Assembly (NCBI GenBank): GCA_036804505.1
Contig: DAIRSI010000013.1
Location: forward strand, 1 to 64,000
Origin: Phocaeicola_A sp036804505
Lineage (GTDB): Bacteria; Bacteroidota; Bacteroidia; Bacteroidales; Bacteroidaceae
Direction: 5' to 3'
DNA: 64,000 nt
Notes under the pieces: generated by a model
Told to the model about the DNA's origin: nothing
Database searches by the model: none
The model's input: the letters and a program-made list of their open reading frames with translations, nothing else
Part shown: piece by piece, positions 1 to 9,658 of the stretch
Position numbering within the stretch: position 1 is the first letter of the stretch
How the letters are laid out: every line of letters starts with the position of its first letter
Position numbers and translations under genes: made by a program

Positions 1-13
1 GGCTTTGTGCTTA

Positions 14-54
14 AAAAAAAAGAGGGCGCGTCGTTTTGACACACCCCCTTTTTT
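14..54 (-). terminator. Probable terminator after the DUF1573 gene
   Basis: Read on the minus strand, an 11-bp stem containing several G-U pairs (arms at 38-48 and 22-32, T-rich loop at 33-37 on the plus strand) is followed by a long U-run (A-run at 13-21 on the plus strand). It lies just past the stop codon of the DUF1573 gene, where an intrinsic terminator is expected. Confidence 0.6.
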
Positions 55-75
55 AGATATATAATATGTAGTCTT

Positions 76-501
76 TTATCCTTTTTTAATTGCCTTTTTG
101 ACATCAACAACTCTATCCATCATGTCACCTTCAATATAGAGTCTTACCATATCAGCCTCTGCATTGGAACGGATGGTGATAGCTTTTTTGAAATGTCCGG
201 GGAATTTTCCGCTGCCATTGTATGATACTTTGATTACACCAGTTTCACCAGGACGAATAGGTTCTTTGGGAAATTTAGGAACAGTGCATCCGCATGAAGC
301 GATGGCTTGATGAATAACAAGCATGTCATTTCCGGTATTGGTAAATTTGAAATCACAAGTCTGCACACCGTCAGCCTCGGCAAAAGTACCGAAATTATGC
401 GTCGTTTCTTCAAACGTTATCTCTGCTTTTTTTTGTCCGTAGGCCAATGTAAAACCTAGGAGCATGACAAATACTATGAATATACTTCTTTTCATCTTCA
501 C
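76..501 (-). CDS. DUF1573 secreted protein
   Basis: A 141-residue protein with an N-terminal signal peptide (residues 1 to about 22, hydrophobic run then a YGQ cleavage-type end). The mature part fits DUF1573: an opening FEETTHNFGTF segment, then DFKFTNTGNDML and a SCGCT motif, as in Ig-like ASH/MSP-type beta-sandwich proteins of Bacteroidota. It should fold in the periplasm or at the cell surface. Its molecular role is not known for the family. It is the last gene of a minus-strand pair behind the RelA/SpoT gene, but a promoter box in the 115-bp gap suggests its own transcript. Confidence 0.85.
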   Translation of the reverse strand: MKMKRSIFIVFVMLLGFTLAYGQKKAEITFEETTHNFGTFAEADGVQTCDFKFTNTGNDMLVIHQAIASCGCTVPKFPKEPIRPGETGVIKVSYNGSGKFPGHFKKAITIRSNAEADMVRLYIEGDMMDRVVDVKKAIKKG

Positions 502-520
502 TATTATTAATATTCGACTG

Positions 521-528
521 CAAATTTA
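521..528 (-). promoter_or_regulatory. -7 promoter box for the DUF1573 gene
   Basis: CAAATTTA on the plus strand reads TAAATTTG on the minus strand, a full match to the Bacteroidota -7 box TAnnTTTG. It lies about 20 bp before the start codon. No clear TTTG -33 box is present. Confidence 0.45.
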
Positions 529-616
529 TATGCTTTTTTTTTACGTTTTATTTTTTAACCTAAAAATTAGTTACTTTTTATTACTTTAAAACATTTTAAA
601 CGGGATAAACTGCTGT

Positions 617-2839
617 TTATATACGATTTATTTGTTTGACCCCTTTTACTGCTTTCAGTTTTTTAATCAAACTTTCCAATTTGGATGTATCGTCGATTAA
701 TACTGTTATATTTCCTGAGAACAACCCATCGTTTGAATCGATATTAATTGAACGCATGATCGTATTATCTTCTTTCGATATGATTGAAGTAATATTATTA
801 ACAATTCCAATATCGTCAATACCGATGACAGAAAGGGTTATAGCATATTGCATGCCGACGCTTTTTCCTGCCCAACGAGCTTTTACAATTCTGTAGTTAA
901 AGCGACTTCTGAGGGCCGGAGCATTAGGACAGTCCAATCGATGAATTTTAATGCCACCGTTTACCGTTACAAAACCAAATATCTTGTCCCCATATATCGG
1001 GTGACAGCATTTTGCCAGCGTAAAATCAATTCCTTTCAGGTTTTGGTCGATGACCAACACATCCGATGACGAACCGGTGGAAGTATTTGCCAAAGCATCG
1101 TCTTCCTGCATGCTGTAATTCTCGGCACTGACCGTAGCATCCGGAACGTTAGCTTCTTTTTTCGTCAGCATGGATTGATACTTATCCAGGAGATTGTTGA
1201 TATCCACTCTGTCCTCAGCTATTCCTTGATAAAAATCCGTAAGCTGTTTGAATCCTTCTTTTTTGATTAGTCTCATCAAAATGGATTCGTCATATTCAAT
1301 CTTGCGATTTTTAAATTTCCTGTCCAGGGTTTCTTTTGCAATGGCAGACTGTCGTGCAGTAATTTCTTTCAGACTTTGGCGAATCTTTGTCCTGGCCTTG
1401 GATGTCGTTACTATATTCAGCCAGTCTTGCTTGGGTTGTTGAGAGGAGGAGGTAAGGATTTCCACCTGATCTCCACTTTTCAACTTTTGCCTGATAGGTA
1501 CATTTTTACCATTCACTTTGGCCCCGACACACTTGCATCCCACATTGGTATGTATAGTAAAAGCAAAGTCCAGTACAGTAGCATCCTTGGAAAGCTTAAA
1601 CAAGTCTCCTTTGGGAGTAAATACAAATATTTCATCTTCGTAAAGGTCCATTTTAAACTGGTCCATAATCTGAAGATTATTGTCACTGTTTTCTAACGCT
1701 TCACGAACAGTTGTCAGCCATTCGTCGAGACCGGATTCACTCTTTATTCCTTTGTATCTCCAGTGGGCAGCCAGTCCACGTTCGGCTATTTCATCCATAC
1801 GTTCGGTACGTATCTGTATTTCCACCCATTTCCCTTCGGGACCCATAACCGTAATGTGCAGAGATTCATATCCATTACTTTTCGGAATGGATAGCCAGTC
1901 GCGTAAGCGATTGGGGTTAGGGGTATACATGTCCGTAACGATGGAATATACTTGCCAGCATTGCTGCTTTTCTTTATCAAACGGCGAATCTACAATGATG
2001 CGGATGGCAAACAAGTCATATATGTTCTCGAAGGACGTATGTTGTTTCTTTATTTTTTGCCAGATAGAATGGATGGATTTAGTTCTTCCTTTCATGTGGA
2101 ATTTCAGGCCTGTTTCCTCCAGTTTCTTACGTATAGGCTCTATGAAAGCTTCTATGTACTTGTCACGTGATGCTTTTGTTTGATTAAGTTTTTCCTTAAT
2201 CATATAGTACTGTTCGGTCTCGGTATATTTAAGCGAAAGATCTTCCAGTTCCGACTTTATTCTGTACAGTCCCAGTTTGTGAGCCAAGGGGGCATAAAGG
2301 TATGCTGCTTCATTGGCCACCTGCGTACGTGCCTCCAAGTCTTTTGCATCTTTTATTTGTCTCATCACGTTTACTCTATCAGCAATCATGATAAGGATTA
2401 CCCTCATGTCTTCTGCAAAAGACAATAATAAGTTCCTGAAATTTTCAGATTCAATGGTAGGATTCTTGGAATAAAGTTCGCTGATCTTTACAAGTCCGCT
2501 TATAATGCGCGAAACATCTTGACCATATTTATGTTCAACTTCCTCGATAGTCATGGATCCTGTTTTCACACAGTCATGAAGCATGATACTTAGGATAGAT
2601 GCTCTTCTCATTCCTATTTCATCAGCCACGATGATGGCTGTCTGCATATCTTTCAATATTGGATTCAAGCCGAAAACGTCACGAACAAGAAGTTGATTCT
2701 TGGTCGCTTCAATCAAGTTCTGCTTTAATTGTTTGCAGTCATGAGGTTGCAAAGTATCACCTGATAACTTCAGCAAATTCTTATAAAGAACAAAAAGTTC
2801 CTTGTATTCTTCTTCAGTAAAAAAACTATTTTCTGCCAT
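617..2839 (-). CDS. RelA/SpoT-family (p)ppGpp synthetase
   Basis: A 740-residue long RSH protein. Order: N-terminal HD-like region (about 30-190), synthetase domain (about 240-350, with GRTKSIHSIWQKI, IYDLFAIRII and GYESLHITV), TGS domain (about 400-465, EIFVFTPKGDLFKL), a CC/H-type zinc-binding segment (about 630-665, CCHPIYGD) and a C-terminal ACT domain. The HD region keeps H88-D89, but the usual following Glu-Asp pair is replaced by VKTG, and the preceding RKSGEPYxxH-type segment is not recognisable. Hydrolase activity is therefore probably lost, so the protein should act as a RelA-like stringent-response synthetase. It starts at ATG 2839 and is probably monocistronic. Confidence 0.9.
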   Translation of the reverse strand: MAENSFFTEEEYKELFVLYKNLLKLSGDTLQPHDCKQLKQNLIEATKNQLLVRDVFGLNPILKDMQTAIIVADEIGMRRASILSIMLHDCVKTGSMTIEEVEHKYGQDVSRIISGLVKISELYSKNPTIESENFRNLLLSFAEDMRVILIMIADRVNVMRQIKDAKDLEARTQVANEAAYLYAPLAHKLGLYRIKSELEDLSLKYTETEQYYMIKEKLNQTKASRDKYIEAFIEPIRKKLEETGLKFHMKGRTKSIHSIWQKIKKQHTSFENIYDLFAIRIIVDSPFDKEKQQCWQVYSIVTDMYTPNPNRLRDWLSIPKSNGYESLHITVMGPEGKWVEIQIRTERMDEIAERGLAAHWRYKGIKSESGLDEWLTTVREALENSDNNLQIMDQFKMDLYEDEIFVFTPKGDLFKLSKDATVLDFAFTIHTNVGCKCVGAKVNGKNVPIRQKLKSGDQVEILTSSSQQPKQDWLNIVTTSKARTKIRQSLKEITARQSAIAKETLDRKFKNRKIEYDESILMRLIKKEGFKQLTDFYQGIAEDRVDINNLLDKYQSMLTKKEANVPDATVSAENYSMQEDDALANTSTGSSSDVLVIDQNLKGIDFTLAKCCHPIYGDKIFGFVTVNGGIKIHRLDCPNAPALRSRFNYRIVKARWAGKSVGMQYAITLSVIGIDDIGIVNNITSIISKEDNTIMRSINIDSNDGLFSGNITVLIDDTSKLESLIKKLKAVKGVKQINRI

Positions 2840-2908
2840 GTTGAAATATTTTGAATGTAAAAGTAGCTTTTTTTATCGGTTTATATGGCTTTCAATTAAA
2901 AGAATTTG

Positions 2909-2916
2909 TAAATTTG
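2909..2916 (+). promoter_or_regulatory. -7 promoter box for the DUF4301/peptidase operon
   Basis: TAAATTTG matches the Bacteroidota -7 consensus and lies about 50 bp before the DUF4301 start codon. A TTTC tract about 19 bp upstream is a weak -33 candidate. Confidence 0.4.
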
Positions 2917-2967
2917 GAGTAATTTAGTATTTTAATTTAGAATATAATAACCTCTAAAAATATAGTA

Positions 2968-4497
2968 ATGAGTATGTTAACACTTCAAGATCAAGAACTT
3001 CTAAAGAAGAAGGGCATAAAAGAAGAAAAAATAGAAGAACAGCTGGATTGCTTCAAAAAAGGTTTTCCTTTTCTGGAACTCGAAGCGGCAGCTTCCATTG
3101 ACAAAGGAATTTTGGCTCCGGATGAAAGCAAAAAAGAAAAATTCATGGAAGCATGGGAAGATTACAGACAAACTGAAGGTAAAAAAATATTGAAATTTGT
3201 ACCGGCTTCGGGAGCGGCCAGTAGAATGTTTAAAAATCTCTTTGAATTCCTGAGTGCAGAATATAGCGAACCGACAACAGATTTCGAAAGAAAATTCTTT
3301 GCTGAAATCAAGAATTTTGCTTTTTACAACAGCTTGAATACAGCATGCTATGAAACTACCGGTGAATATATTCCTGCTTTGATCTCTGAAGGAAAATATA
3401 AAAAGATAGTTGCCAACTTGCTGGAAAGTACAGGATTGAATTACGGGCAACTGCCTAAAGGTATGCTTGAGTTTCACAAGTACGAGAGAGGCACGCGTAC
3501 CCCGGTCGAAGAACATTTGGTGGAAGGCGCGTTATATGCTTCAGAGAAGTCGGGCGATGTAAATGTACATTTCACCGTATCTGCCGAACATCGCGATTTA
3601 TTTGAAAAACTTGTTAAGGAGAAAAAGTCGGGCTATTCCATTGAATTCGGGGTGAATTATCATATTACATTTTCGGAACAGAAGCCTAGTACTGATACCA
3701 TAGCTTCGGACATGGACAACAATCCGTTCCGCGACAAAGACGGGCATTTGCTCTTCCGTCCGGGCGGTCATGGTGCATTAATCGAGAATCTTAATGATTT
3801 GGATGCTGATGTCATTTTTATTAAAAATATCGACAACGTAGTTCCCGACAGACTTAAACAGGATACGGTAACTTATAAAAAATTGATTGCAGGTGTTTTG
3901 GTTTCTTTGCAGTCAAAGACTTTCGAATATTTGAGGCTGTTGGATAGCGGCAAGTATACTCATGAACAGATTCAGGAAATGATTCGTTTTGTACAGCGGG
4001 AGTTATGTTGCAGAAAACCTGACATCAAAGAAATGGAAGACGGAGATCTGATCCTCTATCTTCGTAGGAAACTCAATCGCCCGATGCGTGTTTGCGGAAT
4101 GGTCAAGAACGTTGGAGAACCTGGCGGTGGACCGTTCCTTGCATATAATTCAGATGGAACCGTTTCGCTGCAAATCCTCGAAAGTTCACAGATTGATATG
4201 AAAGACCCGTCAAAGAAAGCCATGTTTGATAAAGGCACTCATTTCAACCCTGTAGATTTAGTCTGCGCCGTGAAAGATTACAAAGGTAATAAATTCAATC
4301 TTTTGAAATATGTTGACAAATCAACCGGATTCATTTCTTATAAATCCAAGAATGGAAAGGATCTGAAAGCATTGGAACTCCCGGGTTTATGGAATGGAGC
4401 GATGAGTGACTGGAATACAGTCTTTGTGGAAGTTCCGTTGTCGACATTCAATCCAGTCAAAACTGTCAATGATTTATTAAGAGAACAACATCAATAA
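2968..4497 (+). CDS. DUF4301 family protein
   Basis: A 509-residue cytoplasmic protein with no signal peptide that matches the Bacteroidota DUF4301 family over its whole length. Near residues 74-83 it carries KFVPASGAASRMF. The PASGAASRM core resembles the phosphate-binding GxGxR loop of sugar-nucleotide nucleotidyltransferases, where it opens the first beta-alpha unit. Conserved-looking segments include RPGGHGALIENL (about 265) and GEPGGGPFLAYN (about 385). This suggests an NTP- or nucleotide-sugar-using enzyme, but no reaction is established. The tricorn-like peptidase gene follows 7 bp later, so the two are probably co-transcribed. Confidence 0.8.
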   Translation: MSMLTLQDQELLKKKGIKEEKIEEQLDCFKKGFPFLELEAAASIDKGILAPDESKKEKFMEAWEDYRQTEGKKILKFVPASGAASRMFKNLFEFLSAEYSEPTTDFERKFFAEIKNFAFYNSLNTACYETTGEYIPALISEGKYKKIVANLLESTGLNYGQLPKGMLEFHKYERGTRTPVEEHLVEGALYASEKSGDVNVHFTVSAEHRDLFEKLVKEKKSGYSIEFGVNYHITFSEQKPSTDTIASDMDNNPFRDKDGHLLFRPGGHGALIENLNDLDADVIFIKNIDNVVPDRLKQDTVTYKKLIAGVLVSLQSKTFEYLRLLDSGKYTHEQIQEMIRFVQRELCCRKPDIKEMEDGDLILYLRRKLNRPMRVCGMVKNVGEPGGGPFLAYNSDGTVSLQILESSQIDMKDPSKKAMFDKGTHFNPVDLVCAVKDYKGNKFNLLKYVDKSTGFISYKSKNGKDLKALELPGLWNGAMSDWNTVFVEVPLSTFNPVKTVNDLLREQHQ

Positions 4498-4504
4498 GAA
4501 TTTT

Positions 4505-7500
4505 ATGAAGAAAAGCTTAATTGCAGCAATGAGTTTGGCCGTCATTTCAATGACTGTCCATGCAGAAGAAGGCAGACTACTGCGCTTTCCTACAACAAAC
4601 GGAACGGACGTAGTTTTCTCGTATGCCGGAGATTTATATAAAGCACCGTTGGGAGGAGGAGAGGCCCAGAGATTGACATCACATGTGGGATATGAGATGT
4701 TTGCCCGTTTTTCACCTGACGGACACTCTATCGCTTTTACTGGGCAATATGACGGAAATACGGAAGTGTATTTAATGTCAGTCAATGGTGGCCAACCCGT
4801 ACGGCTTACCTACACTTCGACCAACAGCCGTGACGATTTGGGAGACAGAATGGGACCAAACAATGTCGTTATGACATGGACTCCCGACGGCCAAAAGATT
4901 GTCTATAGAAACAGAATCAGTGATGGCTTCGATGGTAAGTTATGGACTGTTTCCAAGAATGGTGGAATGTCCGAACAGATTCCATTGCCAGAAGGTGGTT
5001 TCTGCTCTTATTCACCGGATGGAAAAAAATTTGCATACAACAGAGTATTTCGCGAATTCCGAACATGGAAATATTACAAAGGCGGCATGGCGGACGATAT
5101 CTGGATTTATGACCCTGCCACCAAGAATGTAGAGAATGTAACCAATAACGTTTCGCAGGATATTATGCCTATGTGGATTGGAGATGAGATTTTCTTTATC
5201 TCTGATCGTGACAGAACCATGAATTTATTTGTATACAATACAAAGACCAAAGCTCTGGATAAAGTAACTGACTATACAGATTATGATGTCAGATTTCCAA
5301 GCAGCAACGGTAAGATGATTGTCTACGAACATGCCGGATATTTATATAAATTCGATCCAGTATCACGTCAGTCTGTAAAGATTAACATTAGCATGAATGC
5401 CGAAAATGTTTATGCCAGAACAGAAATGAAGAATACGGCAAAGAACATTACCAATGCCGATTTGTCACTTGACGGAAAAAGAGTTGTTATCACGGCGCGC
5501 GGTGAAGTTTTTGATGTTCCGGTAACAGAAGGTATCACACGGAATGTAACCCGTACTCCAGGTTCGAATGACAGAGAAGCTTGCTGGAGTCCTGACGGCA
5601 AAAATATTGCATATATTGCCGATAAGACTGGTGAAACTGAAATCTGGCTGCAACCAGCAGACGGTGGCAGTGCCGTTCAACTGACCAAAGATAATGATAC
5701 CTATATTCGTTCTTGCACTTGGAGTCCCGATGGTAAAAAGATCCTTTATACAGACAGAAAAAACAGAATCGTTATCGTGGATGTGACATCTAAAGCTAAA
5801 AAAACGATTATGCAGAATCCTGAAGGAGAATTCCGTGAAGTGAATTTTTCTCCGGATAGCCAATGGATAACCTATACAAAACCAGCAAAAAACAACTTCC
5901 AGGTTATATATGTCTATAATCTTAATACAGGAAAAGAATTTCCTGTGACAGAGAAATGGTATAGTTCATCTTCTCCGATATTCAGCAGTGACGGCAAATA
6001 TCTGATATTCGCTTCGGCACGTGATTTGAATCCTATTTATGGAGAATTGGAATGGAATCATGTATATACGGATATGGAGGGCATTTATGTAGCCATTCTT
6101 GCAAAGGCTACATCATCTCCGCTTCAATTGACGGACGGAGATACTTCCGACAATAAATCAGATAATGCTGAAAAAGCTGCTCCGACAGGAAAAAAGAAGG
6201 GAGAAGCCAAAAAGGAATCTGCTGTAAATCCTGTGAATATAGATGCTGACGGTATTTTCGATCGTATTGTAAAAATACCTGTATCGGCCGGAAGTTACTC
6301 AATCATATATTCCGACGGAAAGAAAATCTGGTATAATTCAGGAAGAGACCTTAATGTTTATGACATTGCCAATAAAAAAGAACAAACCATTTATGACGGT
6401 GCTACACTGAATTATAAGTTCGGCTCTAAGAAAGCTCTGTTGTATGCGCTTCGTACAAGCAAAGTTTATGTAATGGATTTGCCTGAAGGTGCAGTCACAT
6501 TCGACAAACCGGTCGATACCGGCAACATGACAGCCATGGTGGATTATCCGCAGGAGTGGGCACAGATATTCGATGAAGCTTGGCGTGCTTATCGCGACGG
6601 ATTTTATCAGGAAGATATGCATAAGGTAGATTGGAAAGCCATGAAACAAAAGTATTCCGTTTTTCTTCCTTATGTGAAATGTCGTCTTGATTTGAATTAT
6701 GTGATAGGCGGAATGATTGGTGAGCTGGCTTGCGGACATGCTTATGTATCTCCAGGTGAATATGCAAAGGCGCCTCGTGTGAATATGGGTTTGCTGGGAG
6801 CAAAAATAAGTCGTGACAAGAGTGGATTTTACCGGATTGACCATATTCTCCCTGGAGCTTCTTATAGAAGTGAATTACATTCCCCGCTTTCTGATCCGGG
6901 ACTCAATGTCAAGGAAGGTGATTACATTACAGCTATCGACGGTATCTCCACAACAACCACCGACAATATTTATTCATTACTGGCAGGGAAGGCTAATATC
7001 CTCACAGAGTTGAGCATAAACAGTCAGGCCTCGGAAAACGGCTCACGCAAGATTGTTGTGAAACCAACAGATGATGAATATCCACTGTATCACTATGAAT
7101 GGGTACAGAATAATATCAAGAAAGTGGAAAAAGCAACGAATGGCAGAGTAGGCTATATCTACATACCGGATATGGGACCTGAAGGGTTGAATGAATTTGC
7201 ACGCTATTTCTATCCTCAGATTGATAAGGAAGCCTTGATTATTGATGACCGTGCCAACGGGGGAGGCAATGTCTCTCCAATGATTCTTGAACGTTTGAAC
7301 CGGGAAGTCTATCGCGCAACCATGTCACGCACATCTACAAAGATTGGTACAGTGCCCGATGCTGCCGTGGTTGGTCCAAAGGTTTGTCTCGTAAATAAAT
7401 ATTCTGCTTCCGACGGCGATTTGTTCCCATGGGGTTTCAAGGCCTTGAAAGTGGGCAAGCTCATCGGAACTAGGACATGGGGAGGAATCATTGGAATCAG

Positions 7501-7750
7501 CGGATCTCTTCCATATATGGATGGAACAGACATCCGTGTTCCTTTCTTTACAAGTTACGATGCAAAGACCGGTAAATGGATTATTGAAAATCATGGAGTT
7601 GATCCGGATATACTCATCGACAACGATCCTGTCAAAGAAGAAATGGGTGAAGACCAGCAATTGAACAAAGCAATAGAAGTGATACTTGACGAACTGAAAA
7701 CAAGAACGCCGGTTCCTCCTGTACCTTCACCAAGAGATTTCAGCAAATAA
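4505..7750 (+). CDS. Tricorn-like S41 family serine peptidase
   Basis: A 1081-residue exported peptidase with a signal peptide of about 20 residues ending at VHA. It has two WD40/TolB-type beta-propellers (about 25-570, with repeated SPDGK blades), a low-complexity Lys/Glu-rich linker (about 545-575), a C1-like helical region, a PDZ domain (about 755-850) and a C-terminal S41 protease core. The likely catalytic residues line up by eye with archaeal tricorn: His745 in CGHAYV, Ser969-Asp970 in YSASDGD and Glu1028 in IIENHG. The length is close to the roughly 1070 residues of tricorn. It probably degrades peptides in the periplasm. It follows DUF4301 by 7 bp. Confidence 0.9.
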   Translation: MKKSLIAAMSLAVISMTVHAEEGRLLRFPTTNGTDVVFSYAGDLYKAPLGGGEAQRLTSHVGYEMFARFSPDGHSIAFTGQYDGNTEVYLMSVNGGQPVRLTYTSTNSRDDLGDRMGPNNVVMTWTPDGQKIVYRNRISDGFDGKLWTVSKNGGMSEQIPLPEGGFCSYSPDGKKFAYNRVFREFRTWKYYKGGMADDIWIYDPATKNVENVTNNVSQDIMPMWIGDEIFFISDRDRTMNLFVYNTKTKALDKVTDYTDYDVRFPSSNGKMIVYEHAGYLYKFDPVSRQSVKINISMNAENVYARTEMKNTAKNITNADLSLDGKRVVITARGEVFDVPVTEGITRNVTRTPGSNDREACWSPDGKNIAYIADKTGETEIWLQPADGGSAVQLTKDNDTYIRSCTWSPDGKKILYTDRKNRIVIVDVTSKAKKTIMQNPEGEFREVNFSPDSQWITYTKPAKNNFQVIYVYNLNTGKEFPVTEKWYSSSSPIFSSDGKYLIFASARDLNPIYGELEWNHVYTDMEGIYVAILAKATSSPLQLTDGDTSDNKSDNAEKAAPTGKKKGEAKKESAVNPVNIDADGIFDRIVKIPVSAGSYSIIYSDGKKIWYNSGRDLNVYDIANKKEQTIYDGATLNYKFGSKKALLYALRTSKVYVMDLPEGAVTFDKPVDTGNMTAMVDYPQEWAQIFDEAWRAYRDGFYQEDMHKVDWKAMKQKYSVFLPYVKCRLDLNYVIGGMIGELACGHAYVSPGEYAKAPRVNMGLLGAKISRDKSGFYRIDHILPGASYRSELHSPLSDPGLNVKEGDYITAIDGISTTTTDNIYSLLAGKANILTELSINSQASENGSRKIVVKPTDDEYPLYHYEWVQNNIKKVEKATNGRVGYIYIPDMGPEGLNEFARYFYPQIDKEALIIDDRANGGGNVSPMILERLNREVYRATMSRTSTKIGTVPDAAVVGPKVCLVNKYSASDGDLFPWGFKALKVGKLIGTRTWGGIIGISGSLPYMDGTDIRVPFFTSYDAKTGKWIIENHGVDPDILIDNDPVKEEMGEDQQLNKAIEVILDELKTRTPVPPVPSPRDFSK

Positions 7751-7773
7751 TCAGAGAACCGATTAAGAGAATA

Positions 7774-7813
7774 AATGCCGTTCAAGATGAAAACACTTGA
7801 ATGGCATTTTTCT
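7774..7813 (+). terminator. Rho-independent terminator after the S41 peptidase gene
   Basis: A 13-bp stem with one G-T pair (arms 7774-7786 and 7796-7808), a 9-nt loop and a T-rich tail. It begins 24 bp after the peptidase stop codon. Confidence 0.8.
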
Positions 7814-7830
7814 TTTTCCGAGAATTATCG

Positions 7831-7838
7831 TACTTTTG
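7831..7838 (+). promoter_or_regulatory. -7 promoter box for the acyltransferase gene
   Basis: TACTTTTG matches TAnnTTTG and lies 19 bp before the ATG, implying a very short leader. It sits right after the preceding terminator. Confidence 0.5.
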
Positions 7839-7857
7839 CAAAATATTTTAAAATATA

Positions 7858-8964
7858 ATGCGAAACACCACTATCTCAATATGTAAAGGAATGGCAATCA
7901 TCGCCATGGTCATCGGGCATTCCGAATGTCCTGAATGGCTGATGCAAGCCATTTATTTATGGCACATGCCTTTATTCTTTATTACTGCCGGATATTTTTT
8001 CAATATCAAATATCTCAATCGCGAATGGGAATATATCAGTCATCGTTTCAAAGGTTTGTATATTCCTTTTGTGAAATGGAGTATTTTTTTCTGGGCCATT
8101 CACAATTTGCTGTTCAAGCTCAATATACTGAATGAAACGTTCGGAAATGCAGCAGGTGGAGTGACACATCCTTTTTTTTCTGTCAAAGAGACCATGCAGC
8201 ATTTGTTTGACATCGTATTTACCATGGGAGGTTATGACAAATTCTTTCTGGCTGCATTTTGGTTCCTTCGGGCTCTCCTCATTGCCAGTATAGCTTTTCT
8301 GATATTGTATAAATTATTCTCTAAAGTGAAATTTCTTAAAAATGAAAATGCCATAATCATAGCCATAGCCCTGTGTGCTTATTTTCTTGGCATGTTCAAG
8401 TGCATCCTCGGATTGTCTATAACCAATGTCGTACAGGGTGGTTCGCGCGAAATATGGGGCGTTTTCTTCATCTGCATCGGTTATTTGTATAGAAAATATC
8501 AAGAAAAGGTTCCCGAAGGGTGGGGGCTTTCTTTCCTGTCGGTTCTGGTACTGGCCATTGCTGTCTTGATAGGAGGAGCCAGCATGCAGCATCAACCTAA
8601 GATTCATGATATCTTTGTATTGCCTATACCGGCTGTGATGGGCTTTTTCCTGATACACCATCTTTCATCTATAGTAGACAAAGGAAAAGGACTGTTCAAA
8701 AGATTTCTTATCTTCTGCGGAGACAATTCCATAAATATCGTCATATTCCATGTAGTTGCATTCAAATTGGTAAGTTTGATAAAGATTGCATGGTACGGAC
8801 TTGATTTCAAGCAGATAGGATGCCACATGGTTATACATTACAGATCGGATGCCGATTGGTTTTGGGTGCTGTATTCCATTGTCGGTGTCGTAGTTCCGCT
8901 TATAGGCAAATATTATGTAGATAAATACAAAAACAGGTTGAATTATGGACGAATTTCGAATTAA
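7858..8964 (+). CDS. Acyltransferase family 3 membrane protein
   Basis: A 368-residue polytopic inner-membrane protein with about ten hydrophobic helices. The N-terminus has the acyltransferase-3 (OafA/WecH-type) pattern: IAMVIGHSECPEW with the conserved His, then LWHMPLFFITAGYFF. Family members move acetyl or other acyl groups onto surface glycans or lipids. The acceptor here cannot be told from the sequence, and no polysaccharide-synthesis genes are adjacent. Its last 20 bp overlap the start of the AlkD-like gene, which implies translational coupling. Confidence 0.85.
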   Translation: MRNTTISICKGMAIIAMVIGHSECPEWLMQAIYLWHMPLFFITAGYFFNIKYLNREWEYISHRFKGLYIPFVKWSIFFWAIHNLLFKLNILNETFGNAAGGVTHPFFSVKETMQHLFDIVFTMGGYDKFFLAAFWFLRALLIASIAFLILYKLFSKVKFLKNENAIIIAIALCAYFLGMFKCILGLSITNVVQGGSREIWGVFFICIGYLYRKYQEKVPEGWGLSFLSVLVLAIAVLIGGASMQHQPKIHDIFVLPIPAVMGFFLIHHLSSIVDKGKGLFKRFLIFCGDNSINIVIFHVVAFKLVSLIKIAWYGLDFKQIGCHMVIHYRSDADWFWVLYSIVGVVVPLIGKYYVDKYKNRLNYGRISN

Positions 8965-9658
8965 TGAATTAACCATTAAAGAAAATCTCTTAATTCTTGC
9001 CGAACAAGGTTACAAGAAATTTTCCTCAACATTAAATCCCGGTGTAGAGAATGTTTTGGGAATACGTGTACCCCAATTGCGTGCTTTAGCTCGACAGATT
9101 GCGGCCGGTAACTGGCAAAGTTACCTCGATACGGCCGATTCATATTACATGGAAGAACGAATGTTGCAGGGAATGGTCATAGCTTATGTAAAGGATATTA
9201 CACTGGAAGAAAGGCTGCATCTGCTACGTGAATTCATTCCTCTCATCAATTCATGGTCAGTATGTGATTCTGTGGTTTCTTCTTTGAAAGTCAGTCGAGA
9301 GGATGAAGAAACGCTCTGGCTTTTTATCTGTCAGTATCTCACTTCTGAAGAAGAATATAAACTGCGTTTTTCCGTGGTCATGATGTTGTTGAAGTTCGTT
9401 GATGATGAGCATATATTCCGATTATTGGAGATTTTTGCAAACATTCATCATGACGGATATTATGTGAAGATGGCTGTAGCATGGGCCGTGTCAGTCTGTA
9501 TGGCAAAATATCCTGAAATAACGTATGAGTTTTTGGGAAAAGGACAATTAGATGATTTCACCCATAACAAATCCATTCAAAAATGTATTGAATCCTATCG
9601 GGTGAGTGATGCCTACAAGCAGCGCCTCCGCTTGCTAAAAAGAACATTAACAGCATAA
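8945..9658 (+). CDS. DNA alkylation repair protein, AlkD-like
   Basis: A 237-residue all-helical protein of the HEAT-like DNA_alkylation family (AlkC/AlkD type). Landmarks are LGIRVPQLRALARQI near residue 35, NSWSVCDSV near 105 and YYVKMAVAWAVSVCM near 175, where AlkD keeps its DNA-facing aromatic and acidic residues. AlkD-type glycosylases excise N3- and N7-alkylated purines without base flipping. The start ATG at 8945 lies inside the acyltransferase gene, so the two are probably one transcript although no shared function is evident. Confidence 0.85.
   Translation: MDEFRINELTIKENLLILAEQGYKKFSSTLNPGVENVLGIRVPQLRALARQIAAGNWQSYLDTADSYYMEERMLQGMVIAYVKDITLEERLHLLREFIPLINSWSVCDSVVSSLKVSREDEETLWLFICQYLTSEEEYKLRFSVVMMLLKFVDDEHIFRLLEIFANIHHDGYYVKMAVAWAVSVCMAKYPEITYEFLGKGQLDDFTHNKSIQKCIESYRVSDAYKQRLRLLKRTLTA

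Noticed and set aside
6338..6844. Long antisense open frames inside the S41 peptidase gene
   Set aside because: They are shadows of a clear coding frame with domain-level support.
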